Shown here piece after piece: positions 22,111-34,954 of a stretch of DNA of 64,000 bases. The translations under genes were made by a program, and so were the position numbers. The stretch comes from Homarus americanus. Taxonomy: Eukaryota > Arthropoda > Malacostraca > Decapoda > Nephropidae. The DNA lies in assembly GCF_018991925.1 (NCBI RefSeq), contig NW_024751849.1:124001-188000 (forward strand), in the 5' to 3' direction. Positions within the stretch are counted from its first letter, which is position 1. Each line of letters begins with the position of its first letter. The notes beneath the pieces were generated by a model, which did not search any database, was not told the DNA's origin, and worked only from the letters and a program-made list of their open reading frames with translations.

Positions 22111-23385
22111 TTTCCCCAACATTACATAAAACTCGTCATAATAATTGGAGAATATTTCAACAAGATTTAACTTCTTTTTTTTACTAATTTTACAAGTTTT
22201 AATATTATTATTTTTAAACATTTGTCAATTTAATAATTTATATAACAACAATAATTGTCACCATATTTACGAGAACAACAACTTCTTTCACAATCATTTT
22301 ACGATGGTTTTTAAACACGATTTTTTTTACAATTTTTATATTTCAGTAGTTTATAAAAATATATATATATACAATAACCATTTTTCAACACTTTTACAAC
22401 ATTCATTTTTTATAAAATTTTCAACAATTTGTCAGTTTTATTACACATATTTAAGAAGATTCACTTAACCAATTTTACATCATTTTTTTTAATATTTACA
22501 CCGAAGATTTTTGTATCACTTCAACTGTTATTTTTTTACAATTATATTATTGCAACACTTCAGCAGTTGTTTTTAATATTTTTTACAGCCTCTAACTGAT
22601 CAGATTAATTTGTTTACATCATTGTTTTACCATTTTTTAAGACAACTACATAATTATTTACAAAACTTCAACAAAATTTCTAAGAATTTTAAGAACCAAT
22701 TATTTTTATAGTTTTTTCAACATATTTTCTGCACTATATCATAATACACCTCGTTAAAACTTGATTTATTTTTTGCGACTAAACCTTTTTTGTAAGTTAC
22801 TTTTACAACACCTGAGAACTTTTTTAACAATTCTTACAACAGTAGATTATTGTACAACACATCGGCACGACCTTACATACAACATATCAATATTGTTAAC
22901 AATTTACAACATTCAGCACTTGTAATAATTTTAACATTAATATTTTATTCTAATATACTTCAAGAGTTTTTTTACAGTAGGTAGACCTTTATAACAACGC
23001 GAGTATGACTATATACGGTAATATACTGGATGAGTATAACTATATAATAATTATGAGGTATAACTATATACTGTACTGTATATGTGTGTACTAATTATGA
23101 TGATTAAAACTTACAGAATGTTGAGTATAACTAATAATTAGGAGTATAACGGTATAAGCGCCTGGCAAACTTCCTTCAAACTTCATCAATGGCACGCTTG
23201 CGGAGGCGAACACCACACGGACGTTCGCCAGCCAGGTGCCAACAGTAGCGCTGGCACATGGAAAGTTACGCCTGACGAAGCTAAGCCTGGTGTTGTGAAC
23301 GATTGAAACGTTTCTTACTGTATTAAAATTCAGGCCTAAAAATAATGTTTAATATTAACTGGAAACTGAGAAAATGTTTCCTGCC
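22108..23385. other. very AT-rich non-coding DNA
   Basis: Low-complexity T-rich sequence with recurrent TTTACAACATT words to about 22990. GTATAACTATATA-type words follow at 23000-23160, then a short GC-richer stretch. No gene recognised. Confidence 0.5.
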
Positions 23386-23387
23386 TC

Positions 23388-23419
<32 letters not shown>

Positions 23420-23720
23420 TCACCCTTTTTCATAACACTTCGAGAACATGTACTGTACTGGAGGTAGAAACGGGGGGGGATGATATGAAATGTTTGATGC
23501 CATCACCGCCCGGCCCGGCCAGGCCAGGCCAGGCCCAACAGCGTGGTGAAGGAGGAAGTGGTTGGAAATGTTAGTCAGGTCAGCCAAGCACAGCAAAATG
23601 TCAACGCTTAAATAATCCAAACTGCTCGACCTGTGTACCCTCCCTGCCACCATTGACACCAGTGTCACCCTCCCTGCCTGCCACCATTGACACCCTCCCT
23701 GCCACCATTCTCTATTCCAC
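23386..23720. repeat. cluster of short repeats: (GA)n, (GGCCA)n, GCCACCATTGACACC
   Basis: (GA)n at 23388-23415; CCCGGCCAGGCCAGGCCAGG at about 23512-23535; and three GCCACCATTGACACC-like copies at about 23645-23710. Confidence 0.8.
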
Positions 23721-23944
23721 TGGCACTGATGCTGCCTTCCCTACCACCATTTCACCACTGTAATGCCCCATTTCCAACACTGCTGCCCTCCCCAGCTGCC
23801 CCTGACACCACTGTTCCCCTTTATGCCTCTAAGTCTCTCAACACTGCCACCTCCCTGCACCTCCTCACACCCCAACAGACATCACACAGCTGCCAATCTT
23901 CGCGTGACGTCGAGTTGTTAAAAAAAAATTATTAAAAGTTGGAT

Positions 23945-24125
23945 CCTAGGTAAGGTAAGGCAAGGTAGAGTAAGGTAAGGTAAGGCAAGGTAGAGTAAGG
24001 TAAGGTAAGGTAAGGTAGAGTAAGGTAAGGCAAGGTAGAGTAAGGTAAGGTAGAGTAAGGTAAGGTAGAGTAAGGTAAGGTAAGGTAAGGTTAAGAAAGG
24101 TTGGTTTATGTTAGGTTAGGTTGGG
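23945..24125. repeat. (AAGGT)n with GAGTAAGGT interruptions
   Basis: AAGGTAAGGTAGAGTAAGGT and AAGGTAAGGCAAGGTAGAGT alternate, then grade into GTTAGGTTAGGTTGGGTTAG. The end resembles arthropod telomere TTAGG. Confidence 0.9.
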
Positions 24126-24611
24126 TTAGAGTTTGAAGATCGATTACAAGTTATTCCCTGTTGTCTGTTGCCAACATTAAACGGGTTAATTTATCTGTAC
24201 CTTCTTAATTATAATTCTCTTATATATGTAAATATTATCATATAATTTCTTACCAGTAATTATTAAAGCTTCATCACACACACCGGACTCGTCATAAAAG
24301 AATCACCTGAGTAAAGGTTCAGCCGCCACCCTCTAGATGTCAGGACTAATCACGCTTCAACATCGACACTATTTTATTATCAATCATTCCTGTCTTTCTA
24401 TTTATATTTTGCCTGGGGAGGAAATGAATATTCTGCTTTATAAATACGTACAGTGCTCTACATCCCCCAGCACCTACATGGGAGAAAAAATAAAATAAAA
24501 AGAAATAGATATAAAGGTTTTTTTTTTCCCTTTCTATTCTGTTTCATAGTGTTGTGAACGTTTGTAGAGCGATGACGTCACACATCCGTATTTTAATTTC
24601 CTAGTATTAAT
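24126..24611. other. AT-rich non-coding spacer
   Basis: No gene recognised. Perfect TGACGTCA at 24573-24580. Confidence 0.5.
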
Positions 24612-24905
24612 GGATCACCTGAAGATTAGACACCCCCAGCTTATTTCACCTGAAGATTAGACGCCCCAGCTTATTTCACCTGAAGATTAGACGCCCCTGC
24701 TTATTTCACCTGAAGATTAGACACCCCAGCTTATTTCACCTGAAGACTACACACCCCAGCTTATTTCACCTGAAGATTAGACGCCCCAGCTTATTTCACC
24801 TGAAGATTAGACGCCCCTGCTTATTTCACCTGAAGATTAGACACCCCAGCTTATTTCACCTGAAGACTACACACCCCAGCTTATTTCACCTGAAGATTAA
24901 TCACC
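24612..24905. repeat. 30-bp array with 120-bp higher-order repeat
   Basis: The unit contains TTATTTCACCTGAAGATTAG then ACRCCCCAGC, repeated about 9.6 times. Four successive variants (ACGCCCCAGC, ACGCCCCTGC, ACACCCCAGC, and a GACTAC-bearing one) recur in the same order. As a result, 24661-24780 and 24781-24900 are identical apart from the last base. Confidence 0.95.
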
Positions 24906-24958
24906 GTGAGGCTTACCTAACCTAACTCCACCAGGTAGGGTGATTAATCTTCAGGTGA
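24886..24958. repeat. perfect 20-bp inverted repeat with CCTAA loop
   Basis: The left arm TCACCTGAAGATTAATCACC (24886-24905) is exactly reverse-complementary to 24939-24958. The 33-base loop carries TTACCTAACCTAACTCC. The left arm is also the last unit of the 30-bp array. It could form a strong hairpin or cruciform. Confidence 0.9.
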
Positions 24959-25065
24959 TCTCCTTAAACCACTACTGCATTACTTTAGTTTAGGAAAATA
25001 TTACATTTAACTTCATCTATATTCCAAAAAATATATAATAGTTTCTGAACATTTTGTACGTACAG

Positions 25066-25790
25066 TATGTCCACTATGTCTTATACAGGGTGTCCACTAC
25101 GTCCTGTTACCACTATGTCTTATACAGGGTGTCCACTACGTCCTGTTACCACTATGTCTTATACAGGGTGTCCACTGTGCCCTGTTACCACTATGTCTTA
25201 TACAGGGTGTCCACTACGTCCTGTTACCACTATGTCTTATACAGGGTGTCCACTATGTCCTGTTACCACTATGTCTTATACAGGGTGTCCACTATGTCCT
25301 GTTACCACTATGTCTTATACAGGGTGTCCACTATGTCTTATACGGGGTGTCCACTATGTCCTGTTACCACTATGTTCATACGGGGGTGTCCACTATGTCT
25401 TATACAGGGTGTCCACTATGTCCTGTTACCACTATGTCTTATACAGGGTGTCCACTACGTCCTGTTACCACTATGTCTTTATACAGGGTGTCCACTGTCC
25501 TGTTACCACACTTATATGGGTGTCCACTATGTCTTATACAGGGTGTCCACTATGTCCTGTTACCACTATGTCTTATACAGGGTGTCCACTATGTCCTGTT
25601 ACCACTATGTCTTATACAGGGTGTCCACTATGTCTTATACGAGGTGTCCACTATGTCCTGTTACCACTATGTCTTATACGGGGTGTCCACTATGTCCTGT
25701 TACCACTATGTCTTATACGGGGTGTCCACTATGTCCTGTTACCACTATGTCTTATACAGGGTGTCCACTATGTCCTGGCAGGGGTAAGAA
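25066..25790. repeat. 39-bp minisatellite, about 18 copies
   Basis: The unit contains TGTCTTATACAGGGTGTCCA, CTATGTCCTG and TTACCACTA. Some copies lack the CTGTTACCACTATGTC part. 39 is a multiple of three, so plus frames stay open with a 13-residue period. A 269-codon frame here is repeat translation. Confidence 0.96.
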
Positions 25791-27026
25791 CACACTGTGG
25801 ACATGGTGGGACATCCTGCATTACTTCAACAACTCATCTCTGAGAACAAGGTCTTGTCATTAGTATATCAAGTTAACTCAACACTTGTTTATGAGAGAAA
25901 TATACGATAAGATTACAGATAACGAGCGGGTAACGGCCAGCCTGGGAGTCAACACAACATCACTATCTGTTGGTGTTTTCCTCTATTCACATTATTTCTC
26001 GTAAGTCAGGAAATATTCCCTAAGTTAATGTTGTATCTTGAACTGTTCTTACGTCAGTGAGGTTGTCAACAGTGTACAGCGACCATCACGGTTCATTGTT
26101 GTGTGTCGCGCGGCATCAAAGAATGTAATGTAAAGAAAGTTTCCAACAAATAACAGCTAAATCCGTCAAATAGATTCACACAGGGAAATGTTTGAGGAGT
26201 TTTATATTTTTAGTAAGGGCGGCCATCTTGAATGACGTATGAATGTGGCACAACCTTTATTACCCAGGGACATTATAGCAGCGTCAACAGCGGGTCTGAG
26301 AAGTCTTAAGTTACACTCAGCTCGCCTCCTCTCCTAGGGTTTCCGGCCCTCTGTAAAGGTGTATCCAACATTACAGTGTAGGAGCTGACTACAGTATAAC
26401 CTTGCACGTATACCCAAGACTTAGTATTATCTTGTATCAATAAGAACGTTAACAGGTCGGCCGTCTGTCCTGGGGGGGGGAACACCGTCATAAAATAACC
26501 AACACAGTTCATATTTTTAGCGGCGGCGTAAAAGATAAACACCAAACCATACAAGTGTTCCCACAACTCACTGGTGTCAGCAACACGACATTAATACCAA
26601 CAACAACAAATTCCATCCTGGATTTTGTACATTATTATTTGTGGTGCGGGACGAAGGCTGGTGGCCATGTGTCAGTGTAAACATTACGACTGAACCTAAC
26701 ACGTGTGCCTAAGTTACTGACAAACACTTTACCACAATGAACATTCACCACAGAGTTCTTCTATACAAAAGTAAACACTTAAAAGTTAACATTCATCCCA
26801 GGAATCGCCATAAGTGCTGAGCACCCACGGCCTACTGTTCCCGCCGCCAACGCTTATAAATATTAGTAACTACAAGATTTATCGTTACCTGTTGTAATTA
26901 ACTTTGCCTTACATGTTAACTCACACTTATATGTAAAAAAAATACTTATACCATCATATAGTTAAGTATATCCCTCACACCTTCATTTACCAGCAGACGA
27001 CGACAAGAACGACATGGACAGGAAGA
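25791..27026. other. non-coding, no gene recognised
   Basis: Unique sequence. Short frames on either strand lack domains or splice context. Confidence 0.45.
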
Positions 27027-27098
27027 GGGGCTGGGTGGGGTGGGGTGGGGTGGGGTGGGGCGGGGCGGGGTGGGGTGGGGCGGGGTGCGGTGGGGCGA
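27027..27098 (+). repeat. (GGGGT/C)n tract, strong G-quadruplex potential
   Basis: More than ten runs of four G separated by single T or C bases (GGGGTGGGGTGGGG..., then GGGGCGGGGC). Single-base loops between G4 runs give the most stable class of intramolecular G-quadruplex. Confidence 0.9.
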
Positions 27099-27179
27099 GG
27101 TCCTAACATATAAAACGACAATTTAGTCGCGCTAGACGGCGTATCGGAGTCAAGAGGGACTTCAACCCCTTTACTATGA

Positions 27180-27310
27180 AGGCTGAAGGGAACACGGGCA
27201 CTGGACATATGGGACACGGGCAATGGACAGAAGGACATGGGCAATTGACAGAAAGAACAAGGACACTAAACACAAGGTATAAGGGCACTGGACATGGGTG
27301 ATATAGGGAG
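27180..27310. repeat. GGGCACTGGACATATGGGA-type degenerate repeat
   Basis: ACACGGGCAATGGACAGAAG-like segments recur four to five times with substitutions. Confidence 0.55.
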
Positions 27311-27716
27311 TGGGTATAGATGGGACACACACACTTCTAGTTTCCCTTGAAGACGTAATAAACACCGTGTTTAGTCACACACCCGGTAGTTGGGTCAGGC
27401 AGCTGCCTCTCAAGGTGAAACATCCAACACTGAAAATCTATAACACAGAACTGAACCTTGTCTTTATGTAGCGGTGTGTGTGTAGGCGTGTTATGTATGT
27501 ATGTATTACAAATATATATGTAGGTATGTGTACAGGTACGTACAGTATATTATGTGCTTTATAAGTGTACACAAATCAGTATGTAAGGTCATGTAAACAC
27601 GAGTATGGTTTTGTTGGTGTACTGTACACAATACATAAATCAACTACAGTGTCTGTCAGTAAATTGTCCTGGACACATATACCATGTACACATTTCATAA
27701 TATACACACACACACA

Positions 27717-27965
27717 CCTCGCGCAGTCCGCCACTACAACAAAATTCAGCCCATAAGAGCCCGCACTGATATATAAGGATAGCACCAGCCCATCTATTGT
27801 TAAAATAATAAACAACTCCTGATTTATGTACTGTACAGCCCTGTAAATGTATTCAACGCATATTATATCATTATGTCTAAATCAAATGTAAGTTTGTTTA
27901 TTTTCAGCCACCGGCTGCAACTCTATTAATAAACCGTTTATTATTATTATTATTATTATTATTAT
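27717..27965 (+). mobile_element. LINE 3' end, family B (copy 2), inside (AC)n
   Basis: Close copy of 3466-3743. It encodes the same C-terminal residues (IQPIRARTD then IVKIINNS, stop). The 3' UTR carries the CAGCC-ACC-GGCTG hairpin, then AATAAACCGTT and (TTA)n. (AC)n borders it on both sides: 27702-27717 and from 27966. A short deletion (CTGATATA against CTGACAGATATA) separates it from copy 1. Confidence 0.85.
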
Positions 27966-28302
27966 AACACACACACACACATACACACACACACACACAC
28001 ACTGACTGACACTGACACACACTGACTGAGACACACACACTCACACACTGACTGAGAGACACACACAGACACACACTGACTGAGAGACACACACACAGAC
28101 ACACTGACTGAGACACACACACACACACACACACACTGACTGACACTGACACACACACACTGAGACACACACACTCACACACTGACTGAGAGACACACAC
28201 AGACACACACTGACTGAGAGACACACACACAGACACACTGACTGAGACACACACACACACACACACACACTGACTGACACTGACACACACACACACACAC
28301 GT
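27966..28302. repeat. (AC)n-based minisatellite with ~134-bp higher-order unit
   Basis: ACTGACTGAGAGACACACAC-like elements are embedded in (AC)n. A block of about 134 bp starting near 28001 is repeated, with minor change, from about 28135. Confidence 0.9.
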
Positions 28303-28419
28303 CAGGAGCCTGTCTCAACTCACGTGTGTCGGGGATTCCCTTATATTTATTCGCTTAAAAATAGAGCAAAGGACAAGTTATAAAAGGACAAAGAAATGAG
28401 TAAAAACAATACAAGAAAC

Positions 28420-28502
28420 AAACCTAACCTAAACTGACCTGACTTGACCTGACCTAACCAGACCTGACCTAACTTGACCTGACCTGACCTAACCTGACCC
28501 GA
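28420..28502. repeat. CCTGACCTAACC-type 5-bp repeat
   Basis: CCTAA and CCTGA pentamers alternate (GACCTGACCTAACCAGACCT). This is telomere-like but degenerate. Confidence 0.8.
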
Positions 28503-29264
28503 AAAAATTTGAATTTAAAACAAAGGGACAAAGGTACACGTATCGCCAAACAGATTAAAACAAGCATGAACGTAGATAAAACAGAAACACGTAGATAAAT
28601 ACTGATAAATATACGTAAAAACGAAAGATAAACAAACGATAAACACTAAACATAGGAAGAAATACAACGTAAACAAAAAATAACCTGAAAACAAATAAAA
28701 TTCATTCAAAGGGACAAAAACAAAAACACTAAAACAAAAACAAAAACATCACCAAAACATAAACAAACACGAATATATAAACCAGAAAAACTATTATAAA
28801 AACAGAAATAAACCGAGAAAAAAAAACCACTACGATATAAAAAAAAATCCCGTCATCCTCCCCGCATATATATGAAAAAATTTATATAAAAAAATTTGCC
28901 TAAAAAAACAGAAATACACAGGAAAAACTCACACAAAACACAGAAACAAAAAACAACGCAAAAACACAAGAAAAAAAACAACTAAGACGATAAATAATAT
29001 ATACCATCTCCTTTTTGTTTTACCAGGATGAACTAGGATGAATTAACAATCTCTTTATTCCCCCAGGATGAACAAATATGGGTTAAAACACTTCACTGCG
29101 TTTCCCAGGACGCTCAAAGACGGCAGATAAAGTTTATTTTGTTCTTACCAGGATGAACAGCGACGGCGGGTGAGTGGAGAAGGAAGAACAAGAGATAGGG
29201 GAAACAGAAAGACGGATGGAAGGAAACAAGAACAGATGAAAAGAAAGAGGCAGACGGAAAGACA
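28503..29264. other. A-rich low-complexity DNA
   Basis: AAAACAAAAACA- and GATAAACA-type words. No gene recognised. Confidence 0.55.
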
Positions 29265-30913
29265 AACACACGGACAGCAGCACGGCAATAACACACACAC
29301 ACGGACAGCAGCACGGCAATAACACACACACACGGACAGTAGCACGGGGCACACACACACACACGGACAGCAGCACGGCACACACACACACACACGCACA
29401 CACACACACGACAGCAGCACACACACACACACGGACAGCAGCACGTAACACACACACACACACGGCACACACACACACACGGACAGCAGCACGGCAACAA
29501 TAACACACACACACACGGACAGCAGCACGGCAATAAACACACACACACGGCACACACACACACACGGACAGCAGCACGGCACACACACACACACACGGAC
29601 AGCAGCACGGCACACACACACACACGGACAGCAGCACGCACACACACACACACGGACAGCAGCACGGCAATAACACACACACACACGGCAATAACACACA
29701 CACACGACAGCAGCACGGCACACACACACACACGGACAGCAGCACGGCAATAACACACACACACACACGGACACACACACAGGACAGCAGCACGGCACAA
29801 CACACACACACGGACAGAGCACAATAACACACACACACGGACAGTAGCACGGCACAACACACACACGGACAGCAGCAAGGCACACACACACACACGGACA
29901 GTAGCACGGCAATAACACACACACACGGACAGCAGCACGGCACACACACACACACGGACAGCAGCACGGCACACACACACACACGGACAGCAGCACAAAT
30001 AACACACACACACGGACAGCAGCACGGCAATAACACACACACACGGACAGCAGCACGGCACACACACACACGGACAGCAGCACGGCACACACACACACAC
30101 GGACAGCAGCACGGCACACACACACACGGACAGCAGCACGGCAATAACACACACACGGACAGCAGCACGGCACAACACACACGGACAGCAGCACGGCACA
30201 CACACACACACGGACAGCAGCACGGTACACACACACAGACAGCAGCACTAACACACACACACGGACAGCAGCACGGCACACACACACAGGACAGCAGCAC
30301 GCAACACACACACACACGGACAGCAGCACGGCAATAACACACACACACGGACAGCAGCACGGCAAACACACACACACGGACAGCAGCACGGCATAACACA
30401 CACACACGGACAGCAGCACGGGCACAACACACACACACGGACAGCAGCACGGGCACAACACACACACACGGACAGCAGCACGGCAATAACACACACACAC
30501 GGACAGCAGCACGGTACACACACACACGGACAGCAGCACGGCACACACACACACACGAACAGCAGCACGGCAATAACACACACACACGGACAGCAGCACG
30601 GCACACACACACACACAGGACAGCAGCACGGCAAACACACACACACGGACAGCAGCACGGCAATAACACACACACACGAAACACAGCAGCACACACACAC
30701 ACACACGGACAGCAGCACGGCAAACACACACACACGGACAGCAGCACGGCAATAACACACACACGGACAGCACCGGCAATAACACACACACGGACAGCAG
30801 CCAGCACAACACACACACGGACAGCAGCGCAATACACACACACACACACACACACACACGGACAGCAGCACGGCAATAACACACACACACACACGCGGAC
30901 AGCAGCACAGCAC

Positions 30914-30957
<44 letters not shown>

Positions 30958-30971
30958 CAGCAGCACGGACA

Positions 30972-31002
<31 letters not shown>

Positions 31003-31212
31003 CAGCAGCACGGCACACACACACACACACACACACGGACAGCAGCACGGCACACACACACACACGGACAGCAGCACGGGCAATAACACACACACACACG
31101 AACAGCAGCACGGCCAACACACACACACACACACGGACAGACACACACAACACACAAAACGCGGACAGCAGCACGGCACACACACACACACGGACAGCAG
31201 CACGGCAATAAC
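29265..31212. repeat. 1.95-kb minisatellite of (AC)n + GGACAGCAGCACGGCA(ATAA)
   Basis: The core GGACAGCAGCACGG recurs more than 60 times, joined by (AC)3-20 with or without an AATAA spacer. Units are mostly 25-31 bp. Minus frames of up to 689 codons with CVCVC and PCCCP patterns run across it. Several run in parallel in different frames, which shows they are repeat translation. Confidence 0.97.
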
Positions 31213-31439
31213 ACACGAAAGTCACCAGCACGTAATCAACACAATCACATAACAATAGTATTATTACACACACGTAGCAGTTTACTTACAAACAAGAGTA
31301 CGTAAACCAAAGTACATACATACAGGTACAATACACGTATACATATATAAGTAGGTACAGTGGACGTCCACAGGTACAGTACATAAATGCATGTACACCT
31401 ATGTAGTCTACAAGACGGTACACGGGATCCAGTTTAAGG

Positions 31440-31912
31440 TGCATACATCCAGGTACAGTGCACACATGGTACAATACACGCATATAGGTACACATGGTAC
31501 AATACACGCATATAGGTACACATGGTACAATACACGCATGTAGGTACACATGGTACAATACACGCATATAGGCACACATGGTACAATACACGCATATAGG
31601 TACACATGGTACAACAATCGCATATAGGTACACATGGTACAATACACGCATGGGGAACACACATGGTACAGTACACATGCAGGTACACACATGATACAGT
31701 ACACATGCAGGTGCATGCATGGTACAGTACACATGTAGGTACGCACATGGTACAATACACACGTAGGTACACACATGGTACAATACACACATGGTACAGT
31801 ACACGCATGCAGGCACACATGGTATAGTACACACATGGTACAATACACACGGTACAATACACACAAGCAGGTGCACATGGTACAGTACACACACATGGTA
31901 CAGTTTAGGGTA
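31440..31912. repeat. 28-bp minisatellite, about 17 copies
   Basis: The unit contains TACACATGGTACAATACACG and CATATAGG. Right-hand copies are more diverged (CATGCAGG, CACGTAGG). Confidence 0.95.
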
Positions 31913-33125
31913 GACAGGTTGTCGGTGGCGGACTCAGGTGAACGAACTGTTCTGGGACAACCATTGAACAACGTCCGCGACCATGGCCACATGTCCGCCT
32001 CGTATAGGATCGCCAGCCACACATTAATATGCATCTCATGGCAACCAACACACCACCACCACCACGTTTCTCTGTGACTTTATTTAGAAACGAGTGAAGT
32101 GTTTTGGTTGATAAAGAGAATAATGGCGTTTTAACATCAGTTATCATATCAAAATCTTGTGGATACATGTGAACTGTGCAGCCCCAGATGACGTTGCCCA
32201 GAGTAGCTGGAAAACGTGTTATACCGTTGTGACCTTTTCTCCCAGCCGGCAGCATAAAAAACAAACAAGGTATTCGCTGTATAGACACACACATCTTTAG
32301 AGTAATTATATTTGTAAAACCTGTTCACCGCTGGATATCAAAACTATAAATAGCTCCAAGGTGGACGAGAGAAGTACATCATACCCCTGGCAGTCCCGCC
32401 TCCTGAGTCACAACCCAGTATTCCAAACACCTGAAGTGATTTATTTACCCACAATTGTGTCCCATCAACAAGGTATATTAATCCACATGTCACATTACTT
32501 ATAACTTGTATAAATATCCAGCAAAAACCGCATCTAGAGATATATAGAGTATCTGGAACACAACCGACCCAAGAAGCGAGAAATGTAAATGAGCGCTCAC
32601 TAGACGACAACCATATCGGTGTTCTAAAAATAGTCTGCTCTCCACACTGCGCAAATGCCAAAAAGAAGGCTTCAACCTCCCCTATTTTGTCTTATCTACA
32701 CACTGATAACTTAGAAAAAAGACAGAAAGAGAAGGTAAAACAAAAAAACCACACACACAAAATAAAACACAAGGGATAAAGCACAAGATAAAATACGTCA
32801 ATGAAGCCAACATTAAAAAATAAATAAATATACCATAATAAACTGACTCAACGTTCGTCAAGAAAACACGCACCGAAATAGCACCTAACAAACATCTGGC
32901 TGAGTCCGTATTCTCAAAGGTTTTACGACCACACAAACACTTACACACGCACATCGTTCATAAAACATTAAGATGAATAACCATGAATAATTTGTTACCA
33001 CTTAACACAAACAAACGCAGATAACCACAACCACAGACCTCGATTAGTTGTGTGGATTAACTAGAGCTAAGTGAACACGGACAGTTAACATATAAATCAG
33101 TGTATTTTTGTTTTCATTTTAGGAC
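31913..33125. other. non-coding or unassigned; two minus open frames
   Basis: Frames at 31905-32294 (129 codons) and 32344-32661 (105 codons) on minus are the longest outside repeats here. I could not identify a domain, signal peptide or matching splice signals. They may be chance frames or fragments of an unrecognised element. 32680-33060 is AT-rich and empty. Confidence 0.35.
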
Positions 33126-33130
33126 GATAT

Positions 33131-33136
33131 GTATGT

Positions 33137-33203
<67 letters not shown>
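33131..33203. repeat. (TG)n microsatellite
   Basis: About 70 bp, nearly pure. Confidence 0.95.
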
Positions 33204-33204
<1 letters not shown>

Positions 33205-33965
33205 AGTATATGCAGTAAGATGAAGTAAACCCACACACACGTAACGATGGTCGCCAGGAACAATGAGACGGTAAAAAAAATTCTCGATACAATATTGGTT
33301 CAAGAGGCGACCAGTGAGGGATGGACGGAGCCTAGTTAACCACAACACTTACGATATACGTGCATGTATGTGTGTGTGCCCGCGTGACTGGCAGCACACA
33401 TACATGGAGGCTATTCTGTGCACTGATAAAAGGTGTACATGACGCAGTAAGATAAGCAATAATAACTAGAATCAATAATAATGCGAGGAAGGTCTTAAAA
33501 TAGAGAGAGAGAGAGAGAGAGACATATTATTAAGATATGAAGACAAAGGAGAAAATAATGGAGACAGGAAGAGTTACGCGGAAAAGAAAAATAAAGAGAA
33601 AGAAAGAAATGAATTGGAAGAGAGACAAAGAAATGGGACCAAAACAGAGAGAGAGAGAGAGAGCACATAATCTACCCACAGTAGATAAGAGTAGATAGTA
33701 TTAACATGGTAGCGGTGTACACGTAAATCCCTGTATTGTATGATGAAACACTGGAGGGAGTCGCGCTGTCTACAGTACTTTTACATTATAATAATAAAAG
33801 ACTACGTATTACTATTACTACTACTACTGTTACTACTACTACTACACATAATAATAGTAATAACAGCAGAACGGATGCATTACAGTGTTAGTCACACAGA
33901 AATGACTCACCTACAGTTTATAAACAAACATATAGGAACAGAGGAGACGGACTGACAGCCACATT
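33204..33965. other. non-coding with small (GA)n and (TAC)n runs
   Basis: (GA)n at about 33505-33526 and 33644-33663; ACT/TAC triplets at about 33808-33846. No gene recognised. Confidence 0.55.
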
Positions 33966-33969
33966 TAAT

Positions 33970-34133
33970 GCCACAACATCCTGACCACTGGTGCCTGACA
34001 AAGACCACTGGTGCCTGACAAAGACCACTGGTGCCTGACAGCACCACTGGTGCCTGACAAAGACCACTGGTGCCTGACAAAGACCACTGGTGCCTGACAA
34101 AGACCTCTGGTGCCTGACAAAGACCACTGGTGG
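33970..34133. repeat. 20-bp minisatellite, about 8 copies
   Basis: Unit GACCACTGGTGCCTGACAAA repeated head to tail. One copy lacks five bases. Confidence 0.95.
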
Positions 34134-34418
34134 CCTCTGCTCTGTAATCCTTTTGCGCTGCCGCTCATGGGATTGGGTATGAGGTGCACAATAAACTAGC
34201 TACCGACTTGGGCAAAATTCTATAAAAAAATTTTATCCGGTTGTGTGTGAAACTTCATGACACACACACACACACACACACATCACCCACTGACCACACT
34301 CGTAACCTTTTTCCAACATTATGATGAATAGCGGACACATTTTTCCGGCCAGTCAACATCATCATCTATTCAAAGACACAATCAACGCAACATTGTCCAC
34401 AGATAAAACTAACTCACA

Positions 34419-34468
<50 letters not shown>

Positions 34469-34815
34469 CAACAGCTCTGGTTTTTGTTGTTTTTGGTGGC
34501 AGGTCTAATGAATGTATATTTTTTAATTAGGATAATAACAGCCCAATCAATGGCCACAAACCGGGTCCCATTTTTCGCCACTCTTAATTTGGGGGTTGGA
34601 CCGGCAGCTCTTTGATATGTAAATAAATTGTCAATAGGCGGGTTTATTGTGTCGTGTTTCTGTCAACACGAAATATATATAGTAAAACCCTTGAACAATA
34701 AGTCCATTGTTATAATGAACACAAAGGGGGGAGGGGGGGGGGTGATACTTGTTGGTGGGGAGGAGGAAGAGTGTGGATTTTGTTGAGGACTGTGGGTAGG
34801 GAGGAAGGAGGTATT

Positions 34816-34867
<52 letters not shown>

Positions 34868-34954
34868 CCATGCTAACATTTTCATCATACAATATGTTAA
34901 AATCAATGTTATATATCAATTGAGGAGTGCCACTTGCCAGCCAGCAGACGAGTT
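34134..34954. other. non-coding with (CA)n and two (GA)n microsatellites
   Basis: (CA)n at 34259-34283, (GA)n at 34422-34465 and 34820-34866, and a GGGGGGAGGGGGGGGGG run at 34726-34742. No gene recognised. Confidence 0.6.

Noticed and set aside
25054..25863. Plus-strand frame of 269 codons with 13-residue repeats
   Set aside because: Translation of a 39-bp minisatellite; two other plus frames are open over the same region for the same reason.
29114..31273. Very long minus-strand open frames (up to 689 codons), Cys/Val-rich
   Set aside because: Several run in parallel in different frames across a tandem array. The residue pattern is the array unit translated, with no domain, splice signal or start context.
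31905..32661. Minus-strand frames of 129 and 105 codons
   Set aside because: No recognisable domain, compositional signal or splice sites that would link them. Lengths are possible by chance in sequence of this composition. Kept only as unassigned.
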